From DASTCC01 sp035711465 (GTDB taxonomy: Bacteria > Acidobacteriota > Vicinamibacteria > Vicinamibacterales > SCN-69-37): DNA of 24,252 bases. Numbering within the stretch: the first letter of the stretch is position 1; each line of letters starts with the position of its first letter. The notes beneath the pieces are model-generated. The model searched no databases, was not told where the DNA came from, and saw nothing but the letters and a program-made list of their open reading frames with translations. Both the position numbers and the translations under genes were made by a program. The stretch covers positions 1 through 24,252 of the forward strand of contig DASTCC010000334.1 in assembly GCA_035711465.1 (NCBI GenBank), written 5' to 3'. Below are positions 1-7,213 of this stretch, piece by piece.

Positions 1-38
1 GAGACGGCTCAGCGGCGCAGAGCGCTGCCCAAGCGCAA

Positions 39-54
39 GCGCGCCTAGGCGCGC
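39..54. repeat. 16-bp perfect palindrome over a stop codon
   Basis: GCGCGCCTAGGCGCGC reads the same on both strands and contains the TAG stop of the ankyrin gene at its centre. It could form a small cruciform or be a protein-binding site. It has no loop, so it is a poor RNA hairpin. Bases 1-38 hold nothing I can assign. Confidence 0.5.
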
Positions 55-1376
55 GGATGCGCGTCGAACCAGGCCTTCAACACCGCATCGACGTCGTCGC
101 GGCCGATCGAATGCCAGTCGGGCTTCGGCATCTCGCCGGCATCGAGCAGCAGCTTCGCGGTCGCCGCGAACTGGCCGTCGCGGCAGTGCCAGCCGTGCAG
201 GGAACCGTAGAGGCATTGTGCGAGGATCGTGCCGCCGTAGCTCGGATCCGGGACGTTGATCGGCGGCGAATGCTGGAGCAGGCGCGCCACCATCTCGACG
301 TTGCCGTGGAACGCGCCCCAACGGATCGCCTCCCAGTCGTCGACGCCCTTGACGAGCGAATCGAAACCGAGGTCGACCATCAGCAGGACGGCGGCTGCGT
401 CGTTCGCATGGGCGCGATCGACGATCAGCTTCCGCTGGTCCAGCGTCAGGCTGCTGACGACGTCCGGGTGCTCGGCGATGACGTCGGTGGCGGTTTGCCG
501 ATCGCCGCGCGCGCAGGCCGCGAGCAGGCGCTGCGCCGGGGTCGCGTGCCGCCAGAGGATCGCGTAGACCTCCGGCGACGCAACCTTGGCGGCGACGTCG
601 AGGGCGCTGGCGTTGTGGTCGAAGACCCAGCGATAGATGTCGCCGCGATGCGCGCCGATCTCCTCGCGGGTCGAGGCGCGGCCGTTGCGATGCACGGTGG
701 TGTACTTGCCGTGCCAGATCCGGTGATCGAGCGCCTCGGGATCGGCGCGCAAGCTGCGTTCGACCAGCGCCGGGTCGTTCAACGCGACGGCAATGAAGAG
801 GTCGAACCAGGCGCCGCGCTCGACGAGCATGCGCGCGACTTCGGGCGCCTCGCGGACGAGGTACTGCGCCGGCGTCGATTCGTGATCGACGTCGCGGGCG
901 TCGATGTCCGCGCCTTTGGCCAGCAGATACTCGGCGATCTCGACAGTCTTCGCGCAATGAAGGGCGGTCCGGCCGTCGCCGCCGCGGGCCCGCACTTGCG
1001 AGGGATCGGCCTCGACGAGCTCCTTGACGCGATCGAACATGCCGAGATGCGCGGCCGCGAAGATGTCGACGATGGCGCCGCGGGCGATGAGCGGCGCGGC
1101 GCGCTCCGGCGTCATGTTCGATTCGAGGAGCCCGAAGGGCCCCGCCCACCAGTCGCTCTTGAGATTCAGATCGGCGCCGTGGGCGAGCAGCACGTCGATC
1201 ACCGGCAGGTGATCGCGCGCAATCGCGGCGGGCCGCTGACCGAAAGCGCCAATCGGCGCGTTGATCAGCGCGCGCACTTCGTCGTCCGAATCGAGCAGCG
1301 ACCGCACGCGGTCCGCGTCGCCCTCGCGGAGGGCGGCGAGGAACTGTTCGCGCAGCGGCGTGGCCACGGGCGTCAC
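45..1376 (-). CDS. Ankyrin-repeat protein
   Basis: This 443-residue protein is built of degenerate ankyrin repeats. Recognisable units carry LLAHGADLN, GRTALHCAK followed by LLAKGADIDARD, and LLQHSPPINVPD. Ankyrin repeats mediate protein binding, and no catalytic domain is visible, so the partner and role are unknown. There is no signal peptide or membrane segment, so it is probably cytoplasmic. The open frame reaches back to an ATG at 1415, but I chose the GTG at 1376 because TAGGAT lies 7 bases upstream of it and the longer version would include that box as codons. The gene is divergent from the carbonic anhydrase, with 70 bp between the two starts. The fold class is clear; the function is not. 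Confidence 0.88.
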   Translation of the reverse strand: MTPVATPLREQFLAALREGDADRVRSLLDSDDEVRALINAPIGAFGQRPAAIARDHLPVIDVLLAHGADLNLKSDWWAGPFGLLESNMTPERAAPLIARGAIVDIFAAAHLGMFDRVKELVEADPSQVRARGGDGRTALHCAKTVEIAEYLLAKGADIDARDVDHESTPAQYLVREAPEVARMLVERGAWFDLFIAVALNDPALVERSLRADPEALDHRIWHGKYTTVHRNGRASTREEIGAHRGDIYRWVFDHNASALDVAAKVASPEVYAILWRHATPAQRLLAACARGDRQTATDVIAEHPDVVSSLTLDQRKLIVDRAHANDAAAVLLMVDLGFDSLVKGVDDWEAIRWGAFHGNVEMVARLLQHSPPINVPDPSYGGTILAQCLYGSLHGWHCRDGQFAATAKLLLDAGEMPKPDWHSIGRDDVDAVLKAWFDAHPRA

Positions 1377-1383
1377 ATCAGCG

Positions 1384-1389
1384 ATCCTA
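1384..1389 (-). promoter_or_regulatory. Putative -10 box of the ankyrin gene
   Basis: TAGGAT on the minus strand ends 7 bases before the GTG at 1376. Transcription would then begin at or next to the start codon, giving a leaderless mRNA. No convincing -35 hexamer is visible. Confidence 0.45.
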
Positions 1390-1409
1390 CCCCGCGCCGG
1401 TGACGGTGG

Positions 1410-1436
1410 TAGCATCCGATCGCATCATGTCCGGAG
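1410..1436 (+). promoter_or_regulatory. Putative -10 box and ribosome binding site of the carbonic anhydrase
   Basis: TAGCAT at 1410-1415 may be a -10 box giving a leader of about 25 bases. GGAG at 1433-1436 lies 10 bases before the GTG at 1447. An ATG at 1427 opens a frame of only seven codons that closes at 1448-1450, so it is not the start of the enzyme. Confidence 0.4.
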
Positions 1437-1446
1437 TGCCGCTGCT

Positions 1447-2067
1447 GTGATCTCCGCCGCCGAAGCACTCGTGCGCCTGCGCGACGGCAATCGCCGCTTC
1501 GTCTCCGGCGTCCGCATCGACGAAGCGCCGCTCGTCCGGCAGGCGAGCCGGCACGAGTTCGTCGACGGCCAGCAGCCGTTCGCGGTCATCCTCGGCTGCT
1601 CCGACTCACGGGTTCCGGTGGAGCTCGTCTTCGATCAGGGGCTCGGCGACCTCTTCGTCATCCGCGTCGCCGGCAACATCGTCGCGCCGTCGCAGGTCGG
1701 CAGCGTCGAGTTCGCCGCCGAGCAGTTCCAGACCCGCCTGGTCGTCGTCCTCGGCCACACGCGCTGCGGCGCGATTCAGGCGACGCTCGACGTGCTGCAG
1801 CGGCCGAACGATCAGCACTCCCGCAACCTGCGATCGATCGTCGACCGCATCCGCCCGTCGGTCCAGGGCCTGCTCGCCACGGAGCTCAAACACGACCATT
1901 ACAAGCTGGCCGAACAGGCCATTCGCGCCAACGTGCGTGCGTCGGCGAACGCGCTGCGGCACGGCTCGGAAGTGCTCGAGAATCTGATCCAGCGCGACGG
2001 CCTGCGCGTCGTCGGCGCCGAGTACTCACTGGAGACCGGGGTGGTCGAGTTCTTCGATGGCGTCTGA
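1447..2067 (+). CDS. Beta-class carbonic anhydrase
   Basis: This enzyme interconverts CO2 and bicarbonate with a zinc ion. The 206-residue length fits a compact bacterial beta-carbonic anhydrase. The motif CSDSRVPVE supplies zinc ligand Cys51 and the Asp53-Arg55 dyad, and HTRCGAI supplies His104 and Cys107. The conserved VIRVAGN segment lies at about residues 71-77. No signal peptide is present, so it acts in the cytoplasm. The start is GTG 1447: the frame is open further upstream, but that part is antisense to the ankyrin gene and unlike the family. It stands alone, followed by a convergent spacer with a structured repeat. The family call is secure; the physiological role (bicarbonate supply or pH control) is inferred. 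Confidence 0.95.
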   Translation: MISAAEALVRLRDGNRRFVSGVRIDEAPLVRQASRHEFVDGQQPFAVILGCSDSRVPVELVFDQGLGDLFVIRVAGNIVAPSQVGSVEFAAEQFQTRLVVVLGHTRCGAIQATLDVLQRPNDQHSRNLRSIVDRIRPSVQGLLATELKHDHYKLAEQAIRANVRASANALRHGSEVLENLIQRDGLRVVGAEYSLETGVVEFFDGV

Positions 2068-2080
2068 AGACCTGGTCTCG

Positions 2081-2261
2081 AGATCGTTTCACGATGCAGC
2101 ACATGCAGCACATGCAGCTGTCAGTTGTGAGACTGGCTGACGACGTCACTGCGTCGGTCGGGCGATGGCCCCTTCGGGCCACGACCGGCTGAAGGCCGGT
2201 CGGTGCGCGACCGACGTGTCAGACGTCTACTTCTGCATGTGCTGCATGGTGAAAAAGATCT
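2081..2261. mobile_element. Cruciform MITE/REP-like element
   Basis: The outer arms, 2081-2108 and 2233-2261, are imperfect inverted repeats with a perfect 15-bp core (ATGCAGCACATGCAG against CTGCATGTGCTGCAT). Inside them CGTCGGTCG (2152-2160) pairs with CGACCGACG (2208-2216). That stem encloses two perfect hairpins: TGGCCC-CTTC-GGGCCA (2166-2181) and CGACCGGC-TGAAG-GCCGGTCG (2182-2202). The whole can fold into a nested, cloverleaf-like structure. It sits in the spacer between convergent genes and contains no ORF. Whether it is a mobile MITE, a REP-type element or a bidirectional terminator cannot be decided from one copy. Confidence 0.55.
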
Positions 2262-2300
2262 GATCCAGCCATGAGCTGAACGCTGAAAAGGATCTGATCC
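2250..2300. repeat. Pair of 17-bp direct repeats
   Basis: TGAAAAAGATCTGATCC (2250-2266) recurs as TGAAAAGGATCTGATCC (2284-2300), with one mismatch and a 34-bp offset. The first copy overlaps the right arm of the cruciform element. Each copy contains the near-palindrome GATCTGATC. This may be the edge of a repetitive family; only these two copies are seen here. Confidence 0.6.
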
Positions 2301-2309
2301 CCAGCACAC

Positions 2310-3464
2310 TCACTTGAACGTAATCACCACCAGCGAATCGGCCGTGATCGGCGTGCCGTTGACGCGGGCAGGGTCGGCGCGCCAGTCCCGCAGAGCGGCG
2401 ATCGCCGCTTCGACGAGCTCCTTCGGTCCGCCGACGTAGGTCGCCTCCCGCAGGCGGCCCTCCTGATCGACGACGACCTGCAGCCAGACTGGTGAGATGG
2501 GCGCGGTGAAGCCCGCGGGCAGCGGCGGCTGCGGCATGTTCACGCCGCGCATGCCGGTCACTTTCACCGGCAGGATGACCGACGTCTCGGTCCCGCCGCA
2601 GAGCGCGCCCGAGTACGTGATCCGCACGGCGTCGCCCTGCCGGAGCCCGGCGAGCGCGAATGCCTGTCCAATCGATCCGGTCGCTGCGGTGAGACCGGGC
2701 ACGAGCTTCGTCAGCGCGTCGCCGGTCACCGATCCGCCAGTGGGCTTGACGCCGCCCTGCGCGGATCCGACCTCAATCGACACCGGTATGACCGCCCGAT
2801 CCGTACACGTCTGCGGATACGCGACGAGCACCATGCCGAGCTGCGCGCTCCGTGCCGGTCTCTGGTCGGGCTGCAGAGGCGTCCCGGCGGCAGCGGCGGC
2901 GCGGGCCGAGCGCGCCATCAGCAGGAACCGGTCGTAGACGACGCCGTGCGTGCTGCTGCCGTCGGCGTCGAGCGAGATCCCCGGGAGGTCTTTCTCGGAA
3001 CCGACGGCGATGGCGAGCCGCTCGCCCATCTCCATCGCCAGCAGCGCATCCACCGGCGGCGGCCCGAGTCGATCTTCCACGCACTGGAAACCCTGAGGCG
3101 CGGCGATGCTCTCGTAATGGTACGAGTCGACGTAGAGAGTCAGCGGCTTCTCGAGGCCCTCGTAGGTGACCTCGTAGACATCGACCATGCCGCGCTCGCC
3201 GCCGGCATTGGGCGCCGAGCCGCGCCGCGTCGCGGTCACCGTCTCGCCGCCAGGTCCGCGCACGCTCTCGAAGTAGCGCCGCTGTCGCGACGCCAAATAG
3301 ACTCCGGCGCCGCCGACGCGAATCGGCTTCGCCGGCACGCGCCCGAACTCGGCATCGGCCGAGACGGGACAAGGCGCCGGTTGCGACTGTGGCGCAGACG
3401 GCGCCGGCGCAGGCGCTCCCTGGCCGGCCTGCATCAGCACGAGCGCGATCAGCACGTTGTGCAT
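2310..3464 (-). CDS. Secreted protein with TonB C-terminal-like domain
   Basis: The product has 384 residues. The N-terminus is short and hydrophobic (MHNVLIALVLMQAG) and is followed by a Pro/Ala-rich linker, which suggests export. The last 80 or so residues (PPLPAGFTAPISPVWLQVVVDQEGRLREA, then ALRDWRADPARVNGTPI, ending VVITFK) resemble the TonB C-terminal fold common in acidobacterial secreted proteins, where it usually occurs without ExbB/ExbD. The middle 250 residues match nothing I recognise. A transport role is not supported, because no transmembrane anchor or ExbBD genes are near. It is divergent from the M20 peptidase across 38 bp. The ATG at 3464 is preceded by TAGACT at a 6-base distance. 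Confidence 0.8.
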   Translation of the reverse strand: MHNVLIALVLMQAGQGAPAPAPSAPQSQPAPCPVSADAEFGRVPAKPIRVGGAGVYLASRQRRYFESVRGPGGETVTATRRGSAPNAGGERGMVDVYEVTYEGLEKPLTLYVDSYHYESIAAPQGFQCVEDRLGPPPVDALLAMEMGERLAIAVGSEKDLPGISLDADGSSTHGVVYDRFLLMARSARAAAAAGTPLQPDQRPARSAQLGMVLVAYPQTCTDRAVIPVSIEVGSAQGGVKPTGGSVTGDALTKLVPGLTAATGSIGQAFALAGLRQGDAVRITYSGALCGGTETSVILPVKVTGMRGVNMPQPPLPAGFTAPISPVWLQVVVDQEGRLREATYVGGPKELVEAAIAALRDWRADPARVNGTPITADSLVVITFK

Positions 3465-3470
3465 GTCGCC

Positions 3471-3476
3471 AGTCTA
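3471..3476 (-). promoter_or_regulatory. Putative -10 box, leaderless start at 3464
   Basis: TAGACT on the minus strand ends exactly 6 bases before the ATG at 3464. With usual spacing, the first transcribed base would be at or within a base of the A of ATG. No Shine-Dalgarno sequence fits in the 6-base gap. Confidence 0.5.
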
Positions 3477-3490
3477 ACGTCGCGCTCCGC

Positions 3491-3496
3491 TAGAAT
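3491..3496 (+). promoter_or_regulatory. Putative -10 box, leaderless start at 3503
   Basis: TAGAAT ends exactly 6 bases before the ATG at 3503. Only 14 bp separate this box from the opposing -10 box at 3471-3476, so the two promoters would compete for polymerase. Confidence 0.55.
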
Positions 3497-3502
3497 CAGC
3501 CG

Positions 3503-4783
3503 ATGCGTCGTCTTGCCCCTCTCGTTGCCGTGGCTCTCGCCAGCGTGGCCGGTCTGGCGGCACAGTCGCAAGCCCCCGACGCCGTCGTCGGGCGCGTCCG
3601 GAGTCACGCGAAGTTCACGGCCGCGATGGCGGCGCTCGACCGCGATCACGACCGGCTGGTGCAGGAGATCATCACGCTCACCGAGATCCCGGCGCCGCCG
3701 TTCAAGGAAGACGCCCGCGCCGCGGCGTACCTGAAGATGCTGCGCGCGTCCGGTCTGACCGACGTCGAACGCGACGAGGTCGGCAACGTGATTGGATTGC
3801 GCCAGGGCACCGGCGGCGGTCCTTTGATCGCGATCGCCGCGCACCTCGATACGGTCTTCCCCGAAGGCACGCCCGTCACGGTGACCCGGAAAGGCACACG
3901 GCTGTACGCTCCCGGCGTCGGCGACGACACCCGCGGGCTCGCCGTGCTGCTGGCGATCGTTCGCGCGATGAACGCCGCCGCGATCGAGACGGCCAGCGAC
4001 ATCCTGTTCATCGGGGACGTCGGCGAGGAAGGACTGGGCGATCTTCGCGGCGTCAAGCACCTTTTCAACAAGGGCAAGTACAAGGACCGCATCAAGATGT
4101 TCATCTCGGTGGACAAGATTGGTCCCGGCAGCAACATCGAGCACGCCGCCGTCGGCAGCAAACGCTACCGGGTGACGTTCAAGGGACCCGGCGGTCACAG
4201 CTGGGACGACTTCGGGACCGTGAACCCGGCCTACGCGCTCGGCAACGCGATCCGCAAGCTGTCGCAGATCGCCGTGCCGCCGGCACCGCGCACCACCTAC
4301 AGCGTCGGCGTCGTCGGCGGCGGCACGTCGATCAACGCGGTTCCCTCCGAAAGCTGGATGGAGGTCGACATGCGCTCGCGATCGCCCCAGGAGCTCGCCA
4401 GGCTCGAACAGACATTCCTGGCCGCGATGCGCGAAGCCGCGGCCGAGGAGAACCGCGCGCGGTCGACGACGACGGGACGGATCGAAGTAGACCTGAAGGT
4501 AATTGGCGATCGGCCCTCGGGCGAGATTTCGCACGACTCGGCGATCGTGCAGACGGCCATCGCCGCGATTCGCGCCAACGGCATGACTCCGACGTTCAGC
4601 GCCGGCAGCAGCGACGTCAACCTGCCGATCAGCCTCGGCATCCCGGCGATGACCATCGAGTCCGGCGGCGACGGCGACCGGACGCATTCGCTCGAAGAGT
4701 GGATCGACGTCGAGAAGACGTCGAGCCTGCGCGGCATCGAGACGGCGCTGACGATCCTGCTCGCGCTCGCGGGCCTGAACTGA
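3503..4783 (+). CDS. Exported M20-family metallopeptidase
   Basis: This 426-residue zinc peptidase of the M20 (PepT/carboxypeptidase-like) family should release amino acids from short peptides in the periplasm. The N-terminus (MRRLAPLVAVALASVAGLAAQ) is a typical signal peptide with cleavage near residue 20. Metal and catalytic residues are present: HLD at 114-116, GVGDD with Asp141, the general-base pair Glu175-Glu176 in GEEGLGD, and a late THSLEEW histidine. A lid/dimerisation segment with GPGGHSW lies between them. It heads a plus-strand run with the ABC genes 10 bp downstream. The substrate is unknown. The start is fixed by the signal peptide and the adjacent -10 box. Confidence 0.92.
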   Translation: MRRLAPLVAVALASVAGLAAQSQAPDAVVGRVRSHAKFTAAMAALDRDHDRLVQEIITLTEIPAPPFKEDARAAAYLKMLRASGLTDVERDEVGNVIGLRQGTGGGPLIAIAAHLDTVFPEGTPVTVTRKGTRLYAPGVGDDTRGLAVLLAIVRAMNAAAIETASDILFIGDVGEEGLGDLRGVKHLFNKGKYKDRIKMFISVDKIGPGSNIEHAAVGSKRYRVTFKGPGGHSWDDFGTVNPAYALGNAIRKLSQIAVPPAPRTTYSVGVVGGGTSINAVPSESWMEVDMRSRSPQELARLEQTFLAAMREAAAEENRARSTTTGRIEVDLKVIGDRPSGEISHDSAIVQTAIAAIRANGMTPTFSAGSSDVNLPISLGIPAMTIESGGDGDRTHSLEEWIDVEKTSSLRGIETALTILLALAGLN

Positions 4784-4793
4784 GCGCCGGGCG

Positions 4794-5561
4794 ATGATCG
4801 AGACCGTCGGCCTCTCGAAGAGCTACGACCACAAGCCCGCGCTTCAGGCGCTCGACCTGCGCGTCGAGCCGGGCGAGATTCTCGGCTTTCTCGGGCCGAA
4901 CGGGGCCGGCAAGTCGACGACCGTCAAGATCCTCACCGGCATGATCAAGCCGACCAGCGGCAGCGCCAAGGTCGCCGGCTTCGACGTCGTCGCCGAGCCG
5001 CTCGAGGTGAAGAAGCGCATCGGCTACGTGCCCGAGACCGCGGCGCTCTACGACGGCTTGACGGCCAACGAGTACCTCGAGCTCATCGCCTGCCTGCATC
5101 ACCTGGATCCGAAGACGTCGGCATCGCGGCGCAAGGAGCTGCTCGACATCTTCGGACTCGGCGGCTCCGCCGATCAGCGGATGACGGAGTTCTCCAAGGG
5201 CATGCGGCAGAAGGTGGTCATCGCCGCGGCGTTGATGCACCGGCCGGAGGTGCTGTTCCTGGACGAGCCGCTCGACGGGCTCGACGCCAACGCTGCCGCC
5301 GTGGTCAAGGAACTGCTCAAGAAGATGGCGAGCCAGGGCCGGACGATCCTGTTCTGCTCGCACATCCTCGAGGTCGTCGAGCGCATGTGCACGCGGATCG
5401 TCGTGATCAACGGCGGGCGACAGGTCGCCTCCGGCAGCGCCGACGAAATTCGGGCCGCGACACAGACGGTCTCGCTCGAAGCCGCCTTCACGAAGCTCAC
5501 CGGCGTCCGCGACGTCGGCCAGACCGCTTCCGACCTGCTGGCCGCGCTCGACCGGCTATGA
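4794..5561 (+). CDS. ABC transporter ATP-binding protein
   Basis: This is a 255-residue nucleotide-binding subunit of an ABC-2 type exporter. It shows Walker A GPNGAGKST (34-42), a Q-loop region YVPETAALYDGLT where the usual Gln is Glu81, signature FSKGM (133-137) in place of LSGGQ, Walker B VLFLDE (153-158), a D-loop, and H-loop His190. These variants are common in this subfamily, so it should still hydrolyse ATP. It starts 10 bp after the peptidase stop, and its TGA stop overlaps the ATG of the permease (ATGA), which implies coupled synthesis of the two subunits. The cargo is not predictable. Confidence 0.95.
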   Translation: MIETVGLSKSYDHKPALQALDLRVEPGEILGFLGPNGAGKSTTVKILTGMIKPTSGSAKVAGFDVVAEPLEVKKRIGYVPETAALYDGLTANEYLELIACLHHLDPKTSASRRKELLDIFGLGGSADQRMTEFSKGMRQKVVIAAALMHRPEVLFLDEPLDGLDANAAAVVKELLKKMASQGRTILFCSHILEVVERMCTRIVVINGGRQVASGSADEIRAATQTVSLEAAFTKLTGVRDVGQTASDLLAALDRL

Positions 5562-7177
5562 GACGTCTGCTGACCGCCTTCGGCGTCGACTACGACCAGT
5601 GGCGGGCGCTGACGATCACGGCGCTGAAGCTCGACTTCCGGCAGACGGCGTTCGGCCAGGCATCGCTGCACCGGCAGACGAAGGCGTACGCGTTGCTGAT
5701 CGGGCAGTTCGTCTTCTACACGATGGTTGGCGGCTTCATGGCGGCGCTGATCGTGTTCGCCGGCGACCGCTTCCTGTCGTCGACCGCGGTCGTCACCTAC
5801 ATCATGTTCATGGTCGGCACGGTCGTGCTGCTCGACCACAACTCGGCGCTGACCTCGCCAGTCGACTACCCCGTCCTGGGCTACCGGCCGGTCGGATCGC
5901 GCACCTACTTCGCCGCCAAGCTGGCGAACGTCCTCGCCTACACCAGCCTGATTACGGCGGTGACGTCGTATCTGCCGATCGTCGCGCTCTTCTTCCGGTT
6001 CGGCGCGGCGGTCGGCCTGGCCGGCATCGCCGCGTTCTACGGCGCCGCGACGTTGGTGGCGTTGATGATTCTGCTGGCGTACGCGTCGATGCTTCGCTGG
6101 ATCGGCCCGGCGGCGATCAGGCGCGCGCTCTCCTACGTGCAGCTGGTGATGAGCTTCCTCGTCTACGGCGGCTACTTCGCGGTCGCGGATTTCTTCCGCC
6201 GCGCCAACCTCGCCGGACTCGAGCTCCCGCGCGAGCCGTGGATTCTGCTGTTCCCACCGGCGTGGTTCGCGAGCTACCTCGACCTTGCCGCGGGCGACTT
6301 CCGCTGGCTCGTGATCGCGCCGGCAGCACTTTCGCTCGTGGCCATCGCCGCCCTGTCCACGGGCCTCGGCGGCCGATTATCGCTCGACTATTCCGAGCGG
6401 CTGGGCGCGATTGCCGCGACCGCGGCGCAGCGGACGTCGCGCGGCCGCCGCGAGCCGGCGCGCGGCTGGTTCCAGAGCGGCGAGCACCGCGCGATGGCGC
6501 TGCTGATCCGCAGCCAGTTCAAGAACGATCAGCGCTTCCGCATGTCGGTGCTCGCCATTCTGCCGCTCACCTTCGTCTACCTGCTGCTGGCGGTTCGGGA
6601 CGGCGCGCTGACCGACCCGTTCGTGGCCACCGAACGCGGCGGCGGCATCTCGCTCGTCACCGTCGCGGTGCTGATGTTCCCGTCGATGCTGAAGATGTCC
6701 CTGGGCTACAGCGAGGCCTTCCGGGCGTCATGGGTGTTCTTCGCGTCGCCCTCGGACCGCGCCTCGGTGATCCGCGCCTCGAAGAACGTGCTCGTCGCCT
6801 ACTTCCTCGTGCCCTACCTCGGGTTCGTCGCGGTGCTCTATCTGTTCTTCGTGCACAACGCCGTTCACGTCGGCGTGCACATGCTGCTGCTCGGCCTGCT
6901 CAGCCACCTCGGGCTGCAGATGATGTTCATGATCGATCCCGATCTGCCGTTCGCCAAGCCGCCGATGAAGGGCAAGTCGTCGGCGATGATGTTCGTCTTC
7001 ATGTTCGCCGTCTTCTTCATGAGCGGCCTGCTGAACGCGTTCTCGCCGTACCTCTACGCGCACCTCTGGCTCACGCTCGCGATCTTCGCGGCCGTGATCG
7101 CCATCAGCATCGTCGTCGATCAGGTCACGCGGAGCCGAATTGCCTGGCAGACTCGGGATCTCGAGTTTCAGGGTTAG
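5558..7177 (+). CDS. ABC-2 type transporter permease
   Basis: This 539-residue integral membrane protein has about twelve hydrophobic segments in two clusters. One begins with ALLIGQFVFYTMVGGF near residue 45. The other lies in the C-terminal third (VLVAYFLVPYLGFVAVLYLFF, FMFAVFFMSGLL, LAIFAAVIAISIVV). A soluble loop of about 80 residues (EPARGWFQSGEHRA) separates them. The start is ATG 5558, within the ATGA overlap with the ATPase stop; a longer open frame upstream only reads through the ATPase gene out of frame. With the ATPase it would form a complete exporter if the permease dimerises. The substrate is unknown. Confidence 0.9.
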   Translation: MRRLLTAFGVDYDQWRALTITALKLDFRQTAFGQASLHRQTKAYALLIGQFVFYTMVGGFMAALIVFAGDRFLSSTAVVTYIMFMVGTVVLLDHNSALTSPVDYPVLGYRPVGSRTYFAAKLANVLAYTSLITAVTSYLPIVALFFRFGAAVGLAGIAAFYGAATLVALMILLAYASMLRWIGPAAIRRALSYVQLVMSFLVYGGYFAVADFFRRANLAGLELPREPWILLFPPAWFASYLDLAAGDFRWLVIAPAALSLVAIAALSTGLGGRLSLDYSERLGAIAATAAQRTSRGRREPARGWFQSGEHRAMALLIRSQFKNDQRFRMSVLAILPLTFVYLLLAVRDGALTDPFVATERGGGISLVTVAVLMFPSMLKMSLGYSEAFRASWVFFASPSDRASVIRASKNVLVAYFLVPYLGFVAVLYLFFVHNAVHVGVHMLLLGLLSHLGLQMMFMIDPDLPFAKPPMKGKSSAMMFVFMFAVFFMSGLLNAFSPYLYAHLWLTLAIFAAVIAISIVVDQVTRSRIAWQTRDLEFQG

Positions 7178-7198
7178 CGGTCGTACCGGCAGAGGCAT

Positions 7199-7204
7199 TA
7201 GAAT
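7199..7204 (+). promoter_or_regulatory. Putative -10 box for the flavoprotein gene
   Basis: TAGAAT lies in the 36-bp gap after the permease and ends 9 bases before the ATG at 7214. It would give a leader of only about 2 to 3 bases. It suggests that a new transcript can begin here, separate from the ABC genes. Confidence 0.45.
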
Positions 7205-7213
7205 CCGACTCCT

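Noticed and set aside
57..1403. A plus-strand open frame opposite the ankyrin gene
   Set aside because: It lacks recognisable domains and has the composition typical of antisense GC-rich frames; the minus-strand product has clear ankyrin repeats.
1427..1450. A regulatory leader peptide before the carbonic anhydrase
   Set aside because: The frame has seven codons and overlaps the real GTG start, but its ATG has no ribosome binding site and nothing else suggests attenuation.
2310..3464. A functional TonB for outer-membrane transport
   Set aside because: There is no N-terminal anchor of TonB type followed by a Pro-Lys/Glu spacer, and no exbB or exbD nearby. Only the C-terminal fold is similar.
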